A stretch of 54,498 bases of DNA, taken from NCBI RefSeq assembly GCF_002095395.1, contig NZ_MJEI01000070.1, positions 567 to 55,064 on the forward strand, written 5' to 3'. The translations under genes and the position numbers were made by a program. Position 1 is the first letter of the stretch. Each line of letters starts with the position of its first letter. Positions 1-9,340 of this stretch are shown in pieces. The notes beneath the pieces are model-generated. The model had not been told where the DNA came from and searched no databases. It saw nothing but the letters and a program-made list of their open reading frames with translations. This stretch comes from Williamsia sp. 1135 (GTDB taxonomy: Bacteria > Actinomycetota > Actinomycetes > Mycobacteriales > Mycobacteriaceae).

Positions 1-117
1 ATTATCGCCCACAAACCACCACAAACCGGCTAGACAAGCCGACGCCGAACCGGCCAACTATGTACAAATTGCAACAGCCCGCATTCCCCTCGACGCCCCT
101 ACCAGAGGACGAATCTG

Positions 118-516
118 GTGACGAGATGTGTAACGCCGCGACCACGTGGCGCTATCGTCGGCCTCGTGGCACCGGACCCGGAAGAGAATGAGGAGCCGAA
201 GACTGTCGTCGAGACGTCGACCACCACGAAGACACCGACCTCGACGACTGTCGTGACGTCAGTGGTCACGTCGATCGTCGAGGTTCCGCCCACCCGCGAC
301 GTACCGGATACCGCGACCCAAACACCTGTCCCACTGGTTCCGCAGACTTCCACACCCGTTTACGTTCCGCCGGCGCCTGAGCCTGATCTCCCGTCGGCGT
401 CTTTCTCGAACTGCACTGAGGCAAAGGCGGCGGGGGTAGCACCGATCTACAAAGGCGAACCTGGTTACAGCACGAGCCTTGACCGGGACCGCGATGGCAT
501 CGCCTGCGGCAAATAG
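118..516 (+). CDS. Excalibur calcium-binding domain protein, possibly 5'-incomplete
   Basis: 132 aa from a GTG. Residues about 30-90 are a Thr/Ser/Val/Pro-rich linker. The last ~37 residues match the Excalibur domain: FSNCTEAKAAG near its start and the EF-hand-like DRDRDGIAC near the end, with two conserved Cys. Members are usually exported or membrane-anchored and bind Ca2+, as in extracellular nucleases. Here the N-terminus has no convincing signal peptide; only a short AIVGLVAP stretch precedes the linker. The frame stays open back to a TAG at 31-33 but contains no better ATG/GTG/TTG. Either a non-standard start is used or the membrane anchor has been lost by frameshift. Function is unknown beyond the domain. 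Confidence 0.7.
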   Translation: MTRCVTPRPRGAIVGLVAPDPEENEEPKTVVETSTTTKTPTSTTVVTSVVTSIVEVPPTRDVPDTATQTPVPLVPQTSTPVYVPPAPEPDLPSASFSNCTEAKAAGVAPIYKGEPGYSTSLDRDRDGIACGK

Positions 517-601
517 TCCCTGGGATCGTCCCCGTGAGCACCCACCGAGGGCATAATGCCATCCGACCCCCCAGAATCGGACGATCTCAGGGCGATTTCG
601 G

Positions 602-1294
602 TCAGCGTCGCCATTGATAGCGGATTTTGGGCCGTCCGGCATTGCCGTAGTCGGTGTGGCGCAGCAATGTTCCGTCGTCGGCGAGGCGCTCGAGGTAGCG
701 CCAGGCCGTCACGCGTGACACACCGACGATCTTGGCTGCGTCGGCGGCGGTGATGCCGTCGACGGCGTCGCGCACGACACGCGCGATTTCGTCGGTGGTT
801 CCGGGTGCAGCGCCTTTTGGTGCAACGGATCGATCTGTACCGGTGCGTAATTCGGCGAACGCGCGGTCGACTTCGGCCTGGCTGGCGGCATCTGTTCCGG
901 CAGGCAGGGCCTCGCGGTATCGCTGGTAGCGCTCGAGCCGATCGCGGAACGCGGCAAACGTGAAGGGCTTGAGCAGGTACGCCAGTGCTCCGTTGGAGAC
1001 CGCGGCGCGGACCACTTCGAGGTCGCGTTCGGAGGTGATGGCGATGATGTCCGGCGCCGGCCGAAGTCCCGACAGCGCGGACGCGAGGTCGATGCCGCTC
1101 GCGTCGGGCAACCCGATGTCGAGAAGGACGAGGTCGACGGGGGCGTCGCTCGCAGCTGCGTTGGCTGCGACGCGCATCGCTTCCTGAGCTGTGTTGACCG
1201 TTGCAACAGCGTTGAACCCGGCAACTCTGCCGAGATAGGTGCGGTGTGCCTCGGCGATCAGGGGTTCGTCTTCGACGATGAGGACGTTGATCAC
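602..1294 (-). CDS. CitB/DcuR-family response regulator
   Basis: 230 aa. Receiver domain about residues 1-120 with the acidic pair at the N-terminus (VEDEP), phosphoacceptor Asp59 in LLDIGLPD and the conserved Lys in LLKPF. The C-terminal third carries a helix-turn-helix (ITAADAAKIVGVSRVTAWRYLE), as in DpiA/CitB/DctR regulators of C4-dicarboxylate and citrate uptake. The GTG start overlaps the kinase stop (GTGA), so kinase and regulator are translationally coupled. The dicarboxylate symporter gene across the divergent promoter is the obvious target. Assignment to the CitB family is firm; the ligand is inferred from context. Confidence 0.92.
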   Translation of the reverse strand: MINVLIVEDEPLIAEAHRTYLGRVAGFNAVATVNTAQEAMRVAANAAASDAPVDLVLLDIGLPDASGIDLASALSGLRPAPDIIAITSERDLEVVRAAVSNGALAYLLKPFTFAAFRDRLERYQRYREALPAGTDAASQAEVDRAFAELRTGTDRSVAPKGAAPGTTDEIARVVRDAVDGITAADAAKIVGVSRVTAWRYLERLADDGTLLRHTDYGNAGRPKIRYQWRR

Positions 1295-2856
1295 CGCTGC
1301 TCCTTACCAACTCTCACAGTCACGACCGAACCGTAGGTCATCTCGGCGGTGAGCGTGCCCTGATGGCGATTTACCACCTGCGCGACCAGCGCCAGGCCCA
1401 AGCCTCGCCGGCCCTGTTCACCTCCGGACTTCGTCGAGTACCCGCGTTGTACGGCTCGGGTGAACTCGTCGGGGTCCATCCCGTGGCCGCTGTCGGCGAC
1501 CTGGATCAGGAGGTCGTCATCGTCCTGTCGCACAGTGACTTCCACCCAGGGATCGTCGCGGTCGCAGGCGTCGAGCGCGTTGTCGATCAGGTTCCCGACC
1601 ACGGTGATCAGCTCCTGTCCGGTCAGCGGCACATCCTCTGCGTCTGCGGACAGTTCGGTGTCGTCGGTGATGGTCAGATTGATCCCACGCTCATCGGCCT
1701 GGGAACTCTTACCGAGCAGCAGCGCGGCCAGGGCGGGTTCGCGAACTGCTTCCGACATGCGGTCGACGAGACGTTGGGACAGTTCGAGTTCGGTGGTCGC
1801 GAACTTGACGGCCTCGTCGCCGCGGCCCATCTCGACGAGCGTGACGATCGTGTGCAGGCGGTTGGCGGATTCATGCGCCTGCGAGCGCAGTGATTCCGCG
1901 AACACCTTCATCGAATCCAGCTCACCGAGAGCACCCTGCAACTCGGTTCGGTCGCGGATGGTGACGACCTCGGTGTCGGGGGATCGCTCGCCGGGGACGT
2001 GTGACCGGTTGACCACCAGAACGCGGTCGCCGGTCACGTGCACCTCGTCGCGCGCGCCGGGGGAGTACGAGCGCAAGAACGGCGGCAGCTCACTTTTGTC
2101 GATGTCGCCGTCGGGCAAGGACAGCAGTCTGCGAGCTTCGTCGTTCGCCAACGCGACGCCGCGGCGGTCGAGCACGATCAGACCTTCGGACACCGAGTGC
2201 AAAACTGCGTCGTGATGCTCGTACATCACCTGTAGTTCCGTCGGTCCGAGGCCGTGGGTCTGCCGGAGCAACCTGCGCCGGATCGCCCAGATGCCGACCA
2301 ACGAGACCCCCAGCGCGGCAAGGGCGATGAGGATGATCTGCGGCAGCTCCTGCCGCCAGCGCTGGGCGAGGGTCTGCTGGGTGATGCCGGCCGACACCAG
2401 ACCGATGACCTCCCCGGATGATGAGCGGACCGGGGCGACGGCGCGGACGGATGGTCCGAGGGTTCCCGTGTAGACCTCGGTGAACGTCCTGCCCTGCAAC
2501 GCCGGTGCGATGGTGCCGAGGTAGTCCTGCCCGATGAGAGCGGGGTTGGTGTGTGTGAAGCGGGTGCGGTCGGGCGCCATGATCGTGATGAAGGCGACGC
2601 CGGTGTCTTCCCGGACACGTTCGGTGATGGGTTGAAGTATCTGCGGTGCGGTGCCGTCCTCGATGGCGGCGGCCGTCGCGGGCGACTGCGCCAGCGCACT
2701 CGCGATCCCGATGACCTGCTGCCGGGCGGCGGAATCGCCGTCGCGACGCGCATCGAGCAGGGCCAGCGTGCTGCCCGCGATCACGATGACGGCGACCACC
2801 ACGAGCTGCAGCACGAAGGCCTGACCGGCCAGCGAGCGGGGCACGAACTTCGTCAT
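1291..2856 (-). CDS. CitA/DcuS-family sensor histidine kinase
   Basis: 521 aa. Topology: TM helix about residues 13-33, extracytoplasmic ligand-sensing PAS/Cache domain about 34-170, second TM about 173-193, cytoplasmic PAS about 210-310, then kinase core. The His box reads SQAHESANRLHTI, the N-box VGNLIDNALDA, the G boxes DSGHGMD and GRRGLGLALV. The ATG at 2856 is preferred over an upstream TTG because GGAGTT lies about 6 nt before it. It probably senses an external dicarboxylate or citrate and phosphorylates Asp59 of the coupled regulator. It is divergently transcribed from the dctA-like gene with about 105 bp between the starts. Confidence 0.92.
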   Translation of the reverse strand: MTKFVPRSLAGQAFVLQLVVVAVIVIAGSTLALLDARRDGDSAARQQVIGIASALAQSPATAAAIEDGTAPQILQPITERVREDTGVAFITIMAPDRTRFTHTNPALIGQDYLGTIAPALQGRTFTEVYTGTLGPSVRAVAPVRSSSGEVIGLVSAGITQQTLAQRWRQELPQIILIALAALGVSLVGIWAIRRRLLRQTHGLGPTELQVMYEHHDAVLHSVSEGLIVLDRRGVALANDEARRLLSLPDGDIDKSELPPFLRSYSPGARDEVHVTGDRVLVVNRSHVPGERSPDTEVVTIRDRTELQGALGELDSMKVFAESLRSQAHESANRLHTIVTLVEMGRGDEAVKFATTELELSQRLVDRMSEAVREPALAALLLGKSSQADERGINLTITDDTELSADAEDVPLTGQELITVVGNLIDNALDACDRDDPWVEVTVRQDDDDLLIQVADSGHGMDPDEFTRAVQRGYSTKSGGEQGRRGLGLALVAQVVNRHQGTLTAEMTYGSVVTVRVGKEQR

Positions 2857-2889
2857 GAACAACTCCGTCTGAACGAAATGAACTAAAGC

Positions 2890-2903
2890 GTGACCTGGCT
2901 CAC
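2890..2903. promoter_or_regulatory. CRP/GlxR-type palindrome upstream of dctA
   Basis: GTGACCTGGCTCAC is a perfect GTGA-N6-TCAC inverted repeat, the core of the CRP/GlxR consensus. It sits 59 nt before the dctA start and 33 nt before the kinase start on the other strand. Placement between divergent genes suits catabolite control of dicarboxylate uptake. Inferred from the sequence only. Confidence 0.45.
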
Positions 2904-2961
2904 TTTGGGGAACACCATTCTTTCAGACCCGTTCCTTCCGCATTCACAAAGGAAGTCGATC

Positions 2962-4356
2962 ATGACAACAGCAGAAGATCGTTCGACAGCCGCGCAGCCG
3001 CCGGCTCCCAAGAAGCGAGACCGTACGCACTGGCTCTACATAGCGGTGATCGTTGCGGTCGTCGCCGGTGTGATCGTCGGGCTGGTGGCTCCGGGGGTGG
3101 GCGAAGACCTCGGCGTCCTCGGCACCATGTTCGTGAGCTTGATCAAGATGATGATCAGCCCCGTGATCTTCTGCACGATCGTGCTCGGTATCGGGTCGGT
3201 TCGAGCGGCCGCAACGGTGGGCAAGGTGGGCGGACTCGCCTTCGGCTACTTCCTGCTGATGTCGACCGTCGCCCTGGCAATCGGACTGGTGGTGGGCAAC
3301 CTGCTCAGCCCGGGCAGTGGACTCACGATCGACCCGTCCAAGATGGGCACCGGCGAAGAGCTGGCAGACAAGGCCCATGAGGCCGGCGGCACCCTCGACT
3401 TCCTTCAGGGGATCATCCCCACCTCGATGCTGTCCGCATTGACCGAGGGCAGCGTGCTGCAGACCCTGTTCATCGCGCTGCTCGTCGGGTTCGCCATCCA
3501 GGCCCTGCCGACCAAGAGTGGCGACCCCATCCTGCGAGCGATCGAGCTGATCCAGAAGGTCGTGTTCAAGGTCCTCGGCATGATCCTGTGGCTCGCGCCG
3601 ATCGGTGCCTTCGGTGCCATCGCCAACGTCGTCGGGCAGACCGGTTGGAGCGCGATCACCGAGCTGCTGACGCTGATGCTCGGCTTCTATGTGACCTGCG
3701 CGATCTTCGTCTTCGTGATCCTCGGCCTGTTGCTGCGCTTCGTGTCGGGCGTCTCGATCTTCAAGCTCGTCCGGTACCTGGCCCGCGAGTATCTGCTGAT
3801 CTTCGCCACCTCGTCGTCCGAGTCGGCCCTGCCACGACTGATCGCGAAGATGGAGCACCTCGGTGTCGAGCGCACCACTGTCGGTGTCGTCGTGCCGACC
3901 GGATATTCGTTCAACCTCGACGGCACGGCGATCTACCTGACCATGGCCTCGCTGTTCGTCGCGGAGGCGATGGGCGACCCGCTCTCGCTGAGTGAGCAGA
4001 TCTCGCTGCTGGTGTTCATGATCGTCGCCTCCAAGGGAGCGGCCGGCGTCAGCGGTGCCGGACTGGCCACCCTGGCAGGCGGTCTGCAGAGCCACCGTCC
4101 GGAACTGCTCGACGGCGTCGGACTGATCGTCGGCATCGACCGGTTCATGTCCGAGGCCCGCGCGGTCACCAACTTCTCGGGCAACGCTGTTGCCACCGTT
4201 CTGGTCGGCTCGTGGACCAAGACCGTCGACATGGACAAGGTCAACGGCGTTCTGGCCGGCAAGGATCCGTTCGACGAGCTGTCCATGGTCGACGACGGAG
4301 ACGACCGGTGGGACAAGGTCGAGACCGACGACAGAAAGCCAGTCGCCGCTTCCTAG
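2962..4356 (+). CDS. dctA: C4-dicarboxylate/cation symporter (DctA-like, DAACS family)
   Basis: 464 aa, the usual length for DctA. Multiple hydrophobic segments and the family signatures are present: the Ser-rich re-entrant loop SSSESALPRLIAK and the transport motif PTGYSFNLDGTAIYLT with its substrate-contacting Asn/Asp, plus SKGAAGVSGAG further on. It imports succinate, fumarate, malate or aspartate with cations across the inner membrane. The ATG at 2962 has AAAGGAAG about 7 nt upstream; an in-frame upstream start at 2890 lies inside the probable promoter and was rejected. It is divergent from the CitA/CitB-type system, a classic transporter-sensor arrangement, and is followed by a strong terminator. 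Confidence 0.93.
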   Translation: MTTAEDRSTAAQPPAPKKRDRTHWLYIAVIVAVVAGVIVGLVAPGVGEDLGVLGTMFVSLIKMMISPVIFCTIVLGIGSVRAAATVGKVGGLAFGYFLLMSTVALAIGLVVGNLLSPGSGLTIDPSKMGTGEELADKAHEAGGTLDFLQGIIPTSMLSALTEGSVLQTLFIALLVGFAIQALPTKSGDPILRAIELIQKVVFKVLGMILWLAPIGAFGAIANVVGQTGWSAITELLTLMLGFYVTCAIFVFVILGLLLRFVSGVSIFKLVRYLAREYLLIFATSSSESALPRLIAKMEHLGVERTTVGVVVPTGYSFNLDGTAIYLTMASLFVAEAMGDPLSLSEQISLLVFMIVASKGAAGVSGAGLATLAGGLQSHRPELLDGVGLIVGIDRFMSEARAVTNFSGNAVATVLVGSWTKTVDMDKVNGVLAGKDPFDELSMVDDGDDRWDKVETDDRKPVAAS

Positions 4357-4366
4357 TCGAACCATC

Positions 4367-4410
4367 CACTGTGCCGCGGATTCCTTTCGGGTCCGCGGCA
4401 CAGTGCTGTT
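4367..4410 (+). terminator. Rho-independent-like terminator after dctA
   Basis: A 14-bp perfect inverted repeat (arms 4367-4380 and 4392-4405, CACTGTGCCGCGGA) with an 11-nt loop, followed by CTGTTT. It lies 10 nt after the dctA stop and separates dctA from the downstream channel gene. Confidence 0.8.
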
Positions 4411-4491
4411 TCGGTATGCGAGTTCCTCGATCACCGCCAGATGAGGTCTGAGCTGCGGTTTACTGACCTTCTGGCAACCGAGGGGAAGACG

Positions 4492-5298
4492 ATGAGCACC
4501 GACACCGATCGTGTCTCGCACACGCGGCCGGCGATGACGCAGGAACGGTGGATCGCGCTCACCGAGTGGCCGCTGGCCGTCGTGGGGGTCGTGTTCATCA
4601 CGGCGTACGCCGTCGAGGTGCTGGACGAACCGGCCGGTGTCTACGGCCGACTTCTCGAACTCACCATCTGGGTGTCCTGGGCGACCTTTGTGGTCGACTA
4701 CTTGGTCCGATTGATCCTGTCGGACAACAGAAGCCGGTGGTTCGCTCGTCATCTGCCGGAACTGCTGATCGTCGCTCTGCCGGTGCTGCGCCCGCTTCGG
4801 CTGCTGAGACTGCTCGCGGTACTGGCGGTGTTGCATCGGGTGACCGGACGCGCCATTCGCGGCCGAGTCCTGATGTTCACGGTGGTGACTGTCCTGGTCC
4901 TGATCTTCGTCGCATCGCTCGCGATCCTCGACACCGAACGCGACCGGGCCGACGCGACCATTCGGACGTTCGGGGATGCGCTGTGGTGGTCGATCACGAC
5001 GATCACCACGATCGGATATGGCGACTATTCCCCGACGACCCTCACCGGTCGAGTCATCGCCGTCGGGTTGATGATCGGCGGGATCAGCCTCATCGGTGTG
5101 GTCACCGCGACGATCGCAACCTGGATCGTCGAGCGGGTGAACGAAGACGACGAGGCCAACATGGTGGCGACCCGCAAGCAGATCAACGCATTGCATGCGG
5201 AGATCAGGGAACTGCGCGCCGACCTCGCTCGCGCGCCGGGCGCCGACACGGCGACGGACGGATCCGCTGTGCCGGTCGCCGACGGTCCCGCACCATAG
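4492..5298 (+). CDS. Voltage-gated-like potassium channel
   Basis: 268 aa. About residues 20-140 hold several hydrophobic helices, including an Arg/Leu-rich voltage-sensor-like stretch ([13 protein letters not shown]). A pore helix follows with the K+ selectivity filter TIGYGDYS at residues 173-180, then a last TM helix and a short coiled C-terminus ([17 protein letters not shown]). There is no cytoplasmic RCK/TrkA domain. ATG 4492 with AGGGGAAG upstream is preferred over the in-frame 4441 start. It probably carries K+ across the inner membrane. It is monocistronic, between a terminator and the catalase promoter region. Confidence 0.88.
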   Translation: MSTDTDRVSHTRPAMTQERWIALTEWPLAVVGVVFITAYAVEVLDEPAGVYGRLLELTIWVSWATFVVDYLVRLILSDNRSRWFARHLPELLIVALPVLRPLRLLRLLAVLAVLHRVTGRAIRGRVLMFTVVTVLVLIFVASLAILDTERDRADATIRTFGDALWWSITTITTIGYGDYSPTTLTGRVIAVGLMIGGISLIGVVTATIATWIVERVNEDDEANMVATRKQINALHAEIRELRADLARAPGADTATDGSAVPVADGPAP

Positions 5299-5458
5299 CG
5301 CTCCGGCGCGGTTTCGACCGGGACGTCTCCGGGTAAGGCTCCTTGGAGCGGCGGCTGTGCCTGGCTTTTCGATGCGCACGGCCGGTGCGCCCGCGGGGAC
5401 GTCGGCCTACAGCCCTAGGACCGGCGGTTCTACCGAACAACGACGGTCGGAGGCCGAT

Positions 5459-6976
5459 ATGCCAGACGAGCAGATTTACACCACCACGGATGCCGGAGCG
5501 CCTGTATCGAGCGATGAGCATTCATTGACCGTGGGTGCCGGTGGACCCATCGTGCTGCACGACCACTATCTGATCGAGCAGATGGCACAGTTCAACCGCG
5601 AGCGGATCCCGGAGCGCCAACCACACGCCAAGGGCAGCGGTGCCTTCGGTTCGTTCGAGGTGACCGGCGACGTATCGGGTTACACCAGTGCCGCCGTGTT
5701 CCAGCCGGGGACCACCACAGAGATGGCGGCGAGATTCTCCACGGTCGCGGGCGAGCGGGGCAGCCCCGACACCTGGCGTGACCCGCGTGGTTTCGCGCTG
5801 AAGTTCTACACCAGCGAGGGTGTGTACGACATGGTCGGCAACAACACGCCGGTCTTCTTCATCAAGGATCCGCTGAAGTTCCAGCACTTCATCCGATCCC
5901 AGAAGCGTCGCGCCGACAACAACCTTCGCGACCACGACATGCAATGGGACTTCTGGAGCCTGTCGCCGGAGTCGGCGCACCAGGTCACCTGGTTGATGGG
6001 TGATCGCGGTATTCCGCGCACGTGGCGGCACATGAACGGCTACAGCTCGCACACGTATCTCTGGGTCAATGCCGAAGGCATCAAGCACTGGGTGAAGTAC
6101 CACTTCATCACTGATCAGGGTCATCAGTTCTTCACGCAGGACGAGGCGGATCAGATGGCCTCGGCCGACACCGACTACCACACGCGGGACCTGTACGAGC
6201 ACATCGACAAGGGCGAGTTCCCGTCATGGACGTTGAAGGTGCAACTCATGCCGTTTGACGACGCCGCCTCGTACCGATTCAATCCCTTCGACCTGACGAA
6301 GGTCTGGCCGCACGGCGATTACCCGCTGGTGGAGGTCGGGAAGATGACGCTCAATCAAAACCCGACCGATCACCACACCCAGATCGAGCAGCTCGCCTTC
6401 GAGCCGAACAATCTGGTCCCGGGAATCGGGCTGAGCCCCGACCGGATGCTGTTGGCGCGCGGATTCGCCTACGCGGACGCCCACCGGTACCGCATCGGTG
6501 TCAACTACAAGCAGATCCCGGTCAACGCCTCCAAGTCTCCGGTGCACTCGTACTCCAAAGATGGTGCGATGCGGGTTCAGAACGTCTCTGACCCCGTGTA
6601 CGCACCGAACTCGAAGGGTGGCCCTGCAGCCACACAGGCGTTCCAGGTCGATCCCGGCTGGGCTGCCGACGGTCAGATCGTCCGTAGCGCATACGTGGAC
6701 CACCCTGAGGACGACGACTTCGGCCAGGCGGGCACCATGGTGCGGGAAGTGCTCGACGACGGCGAGCGAGAGAGGCTGGCCGACAACATCATCGGCCACC
6801 TCCTGAACGCTGTCAGCGAGCCGGTGCTCGAGCGGGCCTTCGAGTACTGGAACCGCGTCGACCCCGATCTGGGCAAGACCGTTCAAGAAGGCGTCCGGGC
6901 CAAGGCCGACGAGACCGACCCGAAGGCAGCGGACCAGGGGAACTCGGCGCGGAGCAGCATGCAAGAGAAGGCGTAG
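5459..6976 (+). CDS. katA: Monofunctional haem catalase, small-subunit clade 3
   Basis: 505 aa, the length of clade-3 catalases. It disproportionates H2O2 to water and O2 in the cytosol. Visible hallmarks: catalytic His56 in [13 protein letters not shown], distal Asn128/129 in [11 protein letters not shown], the proximal haem-ligand signature [12 protein letters not shown] with Tyr338, and the [12 protein letters not shown] region. ATG 5459 with GGAGG about 6 nt upstream was chosen; the frame continues far upstream without a start signal. Only 2 nt separate it from the HAD phosphatase gene, so it may be the first gene of the following operon. No OxyR or Fur box could be identified in the 160-nt upstream region. 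Confidence 0.95.
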   Translation: MPDEQIYTTTDAGAPVSSDEHSLTVGAGGPIVLHDHYLIEQMAQFNRERIPERQPHAKGSGAFGSFEVTGDVSGYTSAAVFQPGTTTEMAARFSTVAGERGSPDTWRDPRGFALKFYTSEGVYDMVGNNTPVFFIKDPLKFQHFIRSQKRRADNNLRDHDMQWDFWSLSPESAHQVTWLMGDRGIPRTWRHMNGYSSHTYLWVNAEGIKHWVKYHFITDQGHQFFTQDEADQMASADTDYHTRDLYEHIDKGEFPSWTLKVQLMPFDDAASYRFNPFDLTKVWPHGDYPLVEVGKMTLNQNPTDHHTQIEQLAFEPNNLVPGIGLSPDRMLLARGFAYADAHRYRIGVNYKQIPVNASKSPVHSYSKDGAMRVQNVSDPVYAPNSKGGPAATQAFQVDPGWAADGQIVRSAYVDHPEDDDFGQAGTMVREVLDDGERERLADNIIGHLLNAVSEPVLERAFEYWNRVDPDLGKTVQEGVRAKADETDPKAADQGNSARSSMQEKA

Positions 6977-6978
6977 AC

Positions 6979-7692
6979 GTGGGCGAGCAGGTCGCGATTC
7001 TCTTCGATGTCGATGGCACACTGGTTGATTCGGTGTACGCGCACGTGATCGCGTGGCGTGATGCCCTGTCCGACGTCGGCCTGACCGTACCCCTGTGGGA
7101 GGTCCATCGGCGGATCGGTATGGACGGGTCGCTGCTGATCGATGAACTGCTGCAGATCGCCGGGGTGAACGACGAAGCCCCCGGGCGTTCGGACATCGCG
7201 GATGCGGCGTCGTCGAAGCACAAGGAGATCTATCTGGCACGAGGGGACACGCTCGCGCTCCTACCCGGCGCGCGAGAGGTGGTGCGGCGTTCCAAAGAAC
7301 TCGGATTCGTCACGGTGCTCGCTACCTCTGCACCGGAAGATGAGCTAAAGCTGCTCCGGGACCTGCTCGATGTCGAAGAACACGTCGACGCAGTGACTTC
7401 GGGCGAGGATGTCGATACCGCGAAACCCGATGCAACGGTCGTGAAGATCGCCATCGAGCGTGCGGGCGTCTCACCCGCCAATGCCGTCATGGTGGGCGAC
7501 GCGACATGGGACTCGATCGCCGCCACGAAGGCGGGGGCGCGGTCGGTCGCGGTGCTGACCGGTGGGATCAGCGGCGACGCACTGCGCGGCGCCGGAGCCA
7601 AGCGGGTGTTTCAGGACAGCCTGCATCTCGCGCATGATCTCGACGCGACCGTGGAGAGCCTGACCGGTCAGCCCGGACGAAGTTCACGCTGA
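6979..7692 (+). CDS. HAD-superfamily phosphatase (phosphoglycolate-phosphatase-like)
   Basis: 237 aa from GTG 6979. HAD motif I is FDVDGTLVDS near the N-terminus, followed by a helical cap (about residues 20-85). Motif II lies around VLATSAPEDE, motif III is a Lys in TAKPD, and motif IV is MVGDATWDS. The Asp nucleophile predicts hydrolysis of a small phosphate ester; the substrate is not predictable. It starts 2 nt after katA and its stop overlaps the ATG of the glycosyltransferase gene by one base. It therefore either belongs to the five-gene cluster or links the catalase to it. Confidence 0.88.
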   Translation: MGEQVAILFDVDGTLVDSVYAHVIAWRDALSDVGLTVPLWEVHRRIGMDGSLLIDELLQIAGVNDEAPGRSDIADAASSKHKEIYLARGDTLALLPGAREVVRRSKELGFVTVLATSAPEDELKLLRDLLDVEEHVDAVTSGEDVDTAKPDATVVKIAIERAGVSPANAVMVGDATWDSIAATKAGARSVAVLTGGISGDALRGAGAKRVFQDSLHLAHDLDATVESLTGQPGRSSR

Positions 7693-8378
7693 TGGACAAG
7701 GGTCGAAGACCTGAGCAGATCGTCGTCGTGGTGCCTGCTCATAATGAGCAGGCACTACTGCCCTTCTGCCTGGAGTCGATCACCGCCTCCTCCGCCGAGA
7801 TCAGCTGTCCTGTCGAGGTGATCGTCGTGCTCGACGACTGCACCGACGGCACTGCGGCGTGCGTATCACCGCCGATCACGGCGGTCACGGTGTCGGGGCG
7901 ATCAGTGGGTCGAGCCCGGAAGGTCGGCTTCGAGACGAGCACGTGGGACGAGTCGACGTGGTTCGCGACCACCGATGCGGATTCGGTTGTTCCGGCCGAT
8001 TGGCTCGCCACACAGATCGACGCGGCGATCGGCGGTGCTGACGTGTTCGCCGGCACCGTCGTAGGCGATGACTGGGCACAGTGGCCCACCGAAGTGGCAG
8101 AACGTTTCTCTGCGGAATACCAGGCGAGTGACGGACACCGCCATGTTCACGGTGCCAACCTCGCAATGTGGGCGACGGTGTACTTCGGCGTCGGCGGTTT
8201 CGCACTTGTCGACCGCGACGAAGACGTGGACCTCGTGAACCGGTTACGCATTGCCGGGATGTCGATCGAGTGGAGCGCCCGGGCGCCGGTGATCACCTCG
8301 ACACGTCCGTACGGGCGCCTGGCCGGTGGTTTCGCCGACCATCTGCGCGGTCTGGAGAGCGCAGGTGAGGCGTCGTGA
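7692..8378 (+). CDS. Family-2 glycosyltransferase
   Basis: 228 aa. The GT-A fold is recognisable: nucleotide-sugar-binding start VVVVPAHNEQALLPFCL, a VIVVLDDCTDGT strand-loop, and the metal-binding DxD equivalent TTDADSVVP around residue 95. There is no membrane anchor, so it is a cytosolic enzyme. The donor and acceptor are unknown. It is translationally coupled on both sides: the ATG overlaps the preceding TGA by one base and its stop is inside the GTGA start of the acyl-CoA-dehydrogenase-like gene. Its neighbours suggest that it glycosylates a small intermediate that is then deacetylated and methylated. Confidence 0.88.
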   Translation: MDKGRRPEQIVVVVPAHNEQALLPFCLESITASSAEISCPVEVIVVLDDCTDGTAACVSPPITAVTVSGRSVGRARKVGFETSTWDESTWFATTDADSVVPADWLATQIDAAIGGADVFAGTVVGDDWAQWPTEVAERFSAEYQASDGHRHVHGANLAMWATVYFGVGGFALVDRDEDVDLVNRLRIAGMSIEWSARAPVITSTRPYGRLAGGFADHLRGLESAGEAS

Positions 8379-9340
8379 CACCATCGGCGGCCTACCGGGC
8401 CCTGCAGATCGTCGATTCGGGCGAACTCGCGGCACCCCTGCCGGGTCATGGTGACACCGCGACCCGCTTCCGAACCCTGGCAGAACTCACCCGATCGGAC
8501 ATCAGCGTCGGGCGGATGGTCGAAGCCCACCTCGATGCCGACGCCATCCTCGCGGAGATCGCCGGGTCCAGGACCGGCAACGGCGAATTGTGGGGTGTGT
8601 GGGCCGCAGAGCCGCCGTCTCACGTGCTCACGGCCCGTCGATTCGGCGACCGGTGGCAGCTGTCGGGAACCAAGCCGTGGTGTTCTGGAGCTGTCGGCTG
8701 TACACACGCGCTGGTGACCGCCCGCGACGGTGAGCGACGTCGACTGTTCGCCGTGGACTTGGCCCAGCACGGCGTCCATCCGCAATCCGACGGCTGGCAG
8801 AACGTCGGTATGGCCGCAACCGACACCGAGGCAGTCGAATTCGAGAACGCGGCTGCACAGGCCATCGGTGAGCCGGGCGACTACCTCGAGCGCGCAGGGT
8901 TCTGGCACGGCGGAGTAGGGGTCGCGTCGTGTTGGCTCGGCGGCGCGGCAAAGGTGGCGGAGGCCCTCTATGACAAGGCCCATGCCGACAGCGACGACAT
9001 CCTGATGATGCACCTCGGTGCGGTCGACGCGCTGCTCGCCGACGGCTGGGCACAGTTGCTGTGCGCCGCTGATGCCATCGACAAGGCCCCGACCGACGCC
9101 GCCTCGGCGCAGCGTCGGGCCTTCCGCGTGCGGTGGGGCATCGAGCAGATCGCAACGGCGGTGATCGATCGGGTGAACAGGGCGCTGGGACCGGCGCCGC
9201 TGGTGCGCTCTCGTGACCACGCGCAAGCGGTCGCCGATCTCGCTGTGTACATCAGGCAATCGCACGCGGACCACGACCTCGCCGCGCTGGGTCGACTCGT
9301 CGCAGGCCGTACGCCAGACGTCTTCGGAGACCGATCATGA
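8375..9340 (+). CDS. Short acyl-CoA-dehydrogenase-like protein
   Basis: 321 aa from a GTG overlapping the previous stop (GTGA). The middle region resembles the acyl-CoA dehydrogenase beta domain (LWGVWAAEPP; RWQLSGTKPWCSGA; FAVDL) and the C-terminal ~130 residues are helical as in the family. The protein is clearly shorter than the usual 380-400 aa, and I could not locate the usual catalytic Glu. It may oxidise a non-standard substrate or be catalytically altered. It lies between the glycosyltransferase and PIG-L deacetylase genes with 4-nt overlaps on both sides, so it acts in the same pathway rather than in ordinary beta-oxidation. Confidence 0.82.
   Translation: MTPSAAYRALQIVDSGELAAPLPGHGDTATRFRTLAELTRSDISVGRMVEAHLDADAILAEIAGSRTGNGELWGVWAAEPPSHVLTARRFGDRWQLSGTKPWCSGAVGCTHALVTARDGERRRLFAVDLAQHGVHPQSDGWQNVGMAATDTEAVEFENAAAQAIGEPGDYLERAGFWHGGVGVASCWLGGAAKVAEALYDKAHADSDDILMMHLGAVDALLADGWAQLLCAADAIDKAPTDAASAQRRAFRVRWGIEQIATAVIDRVNRALGPAPLVRSRDHAQAVADLAVYIRQSHADHDLAALGRLVAGRTPDVFGDRS

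Noticed and set aside
2944-5379. 811-codon minus-strand open frame opposite dctA and the K+ channel
   Set aside because: Arg/Asp/His/Gln-rich composition without any domain. It is the complement of two well-supported genes and a terminator, so it is a high-G+C shadow.
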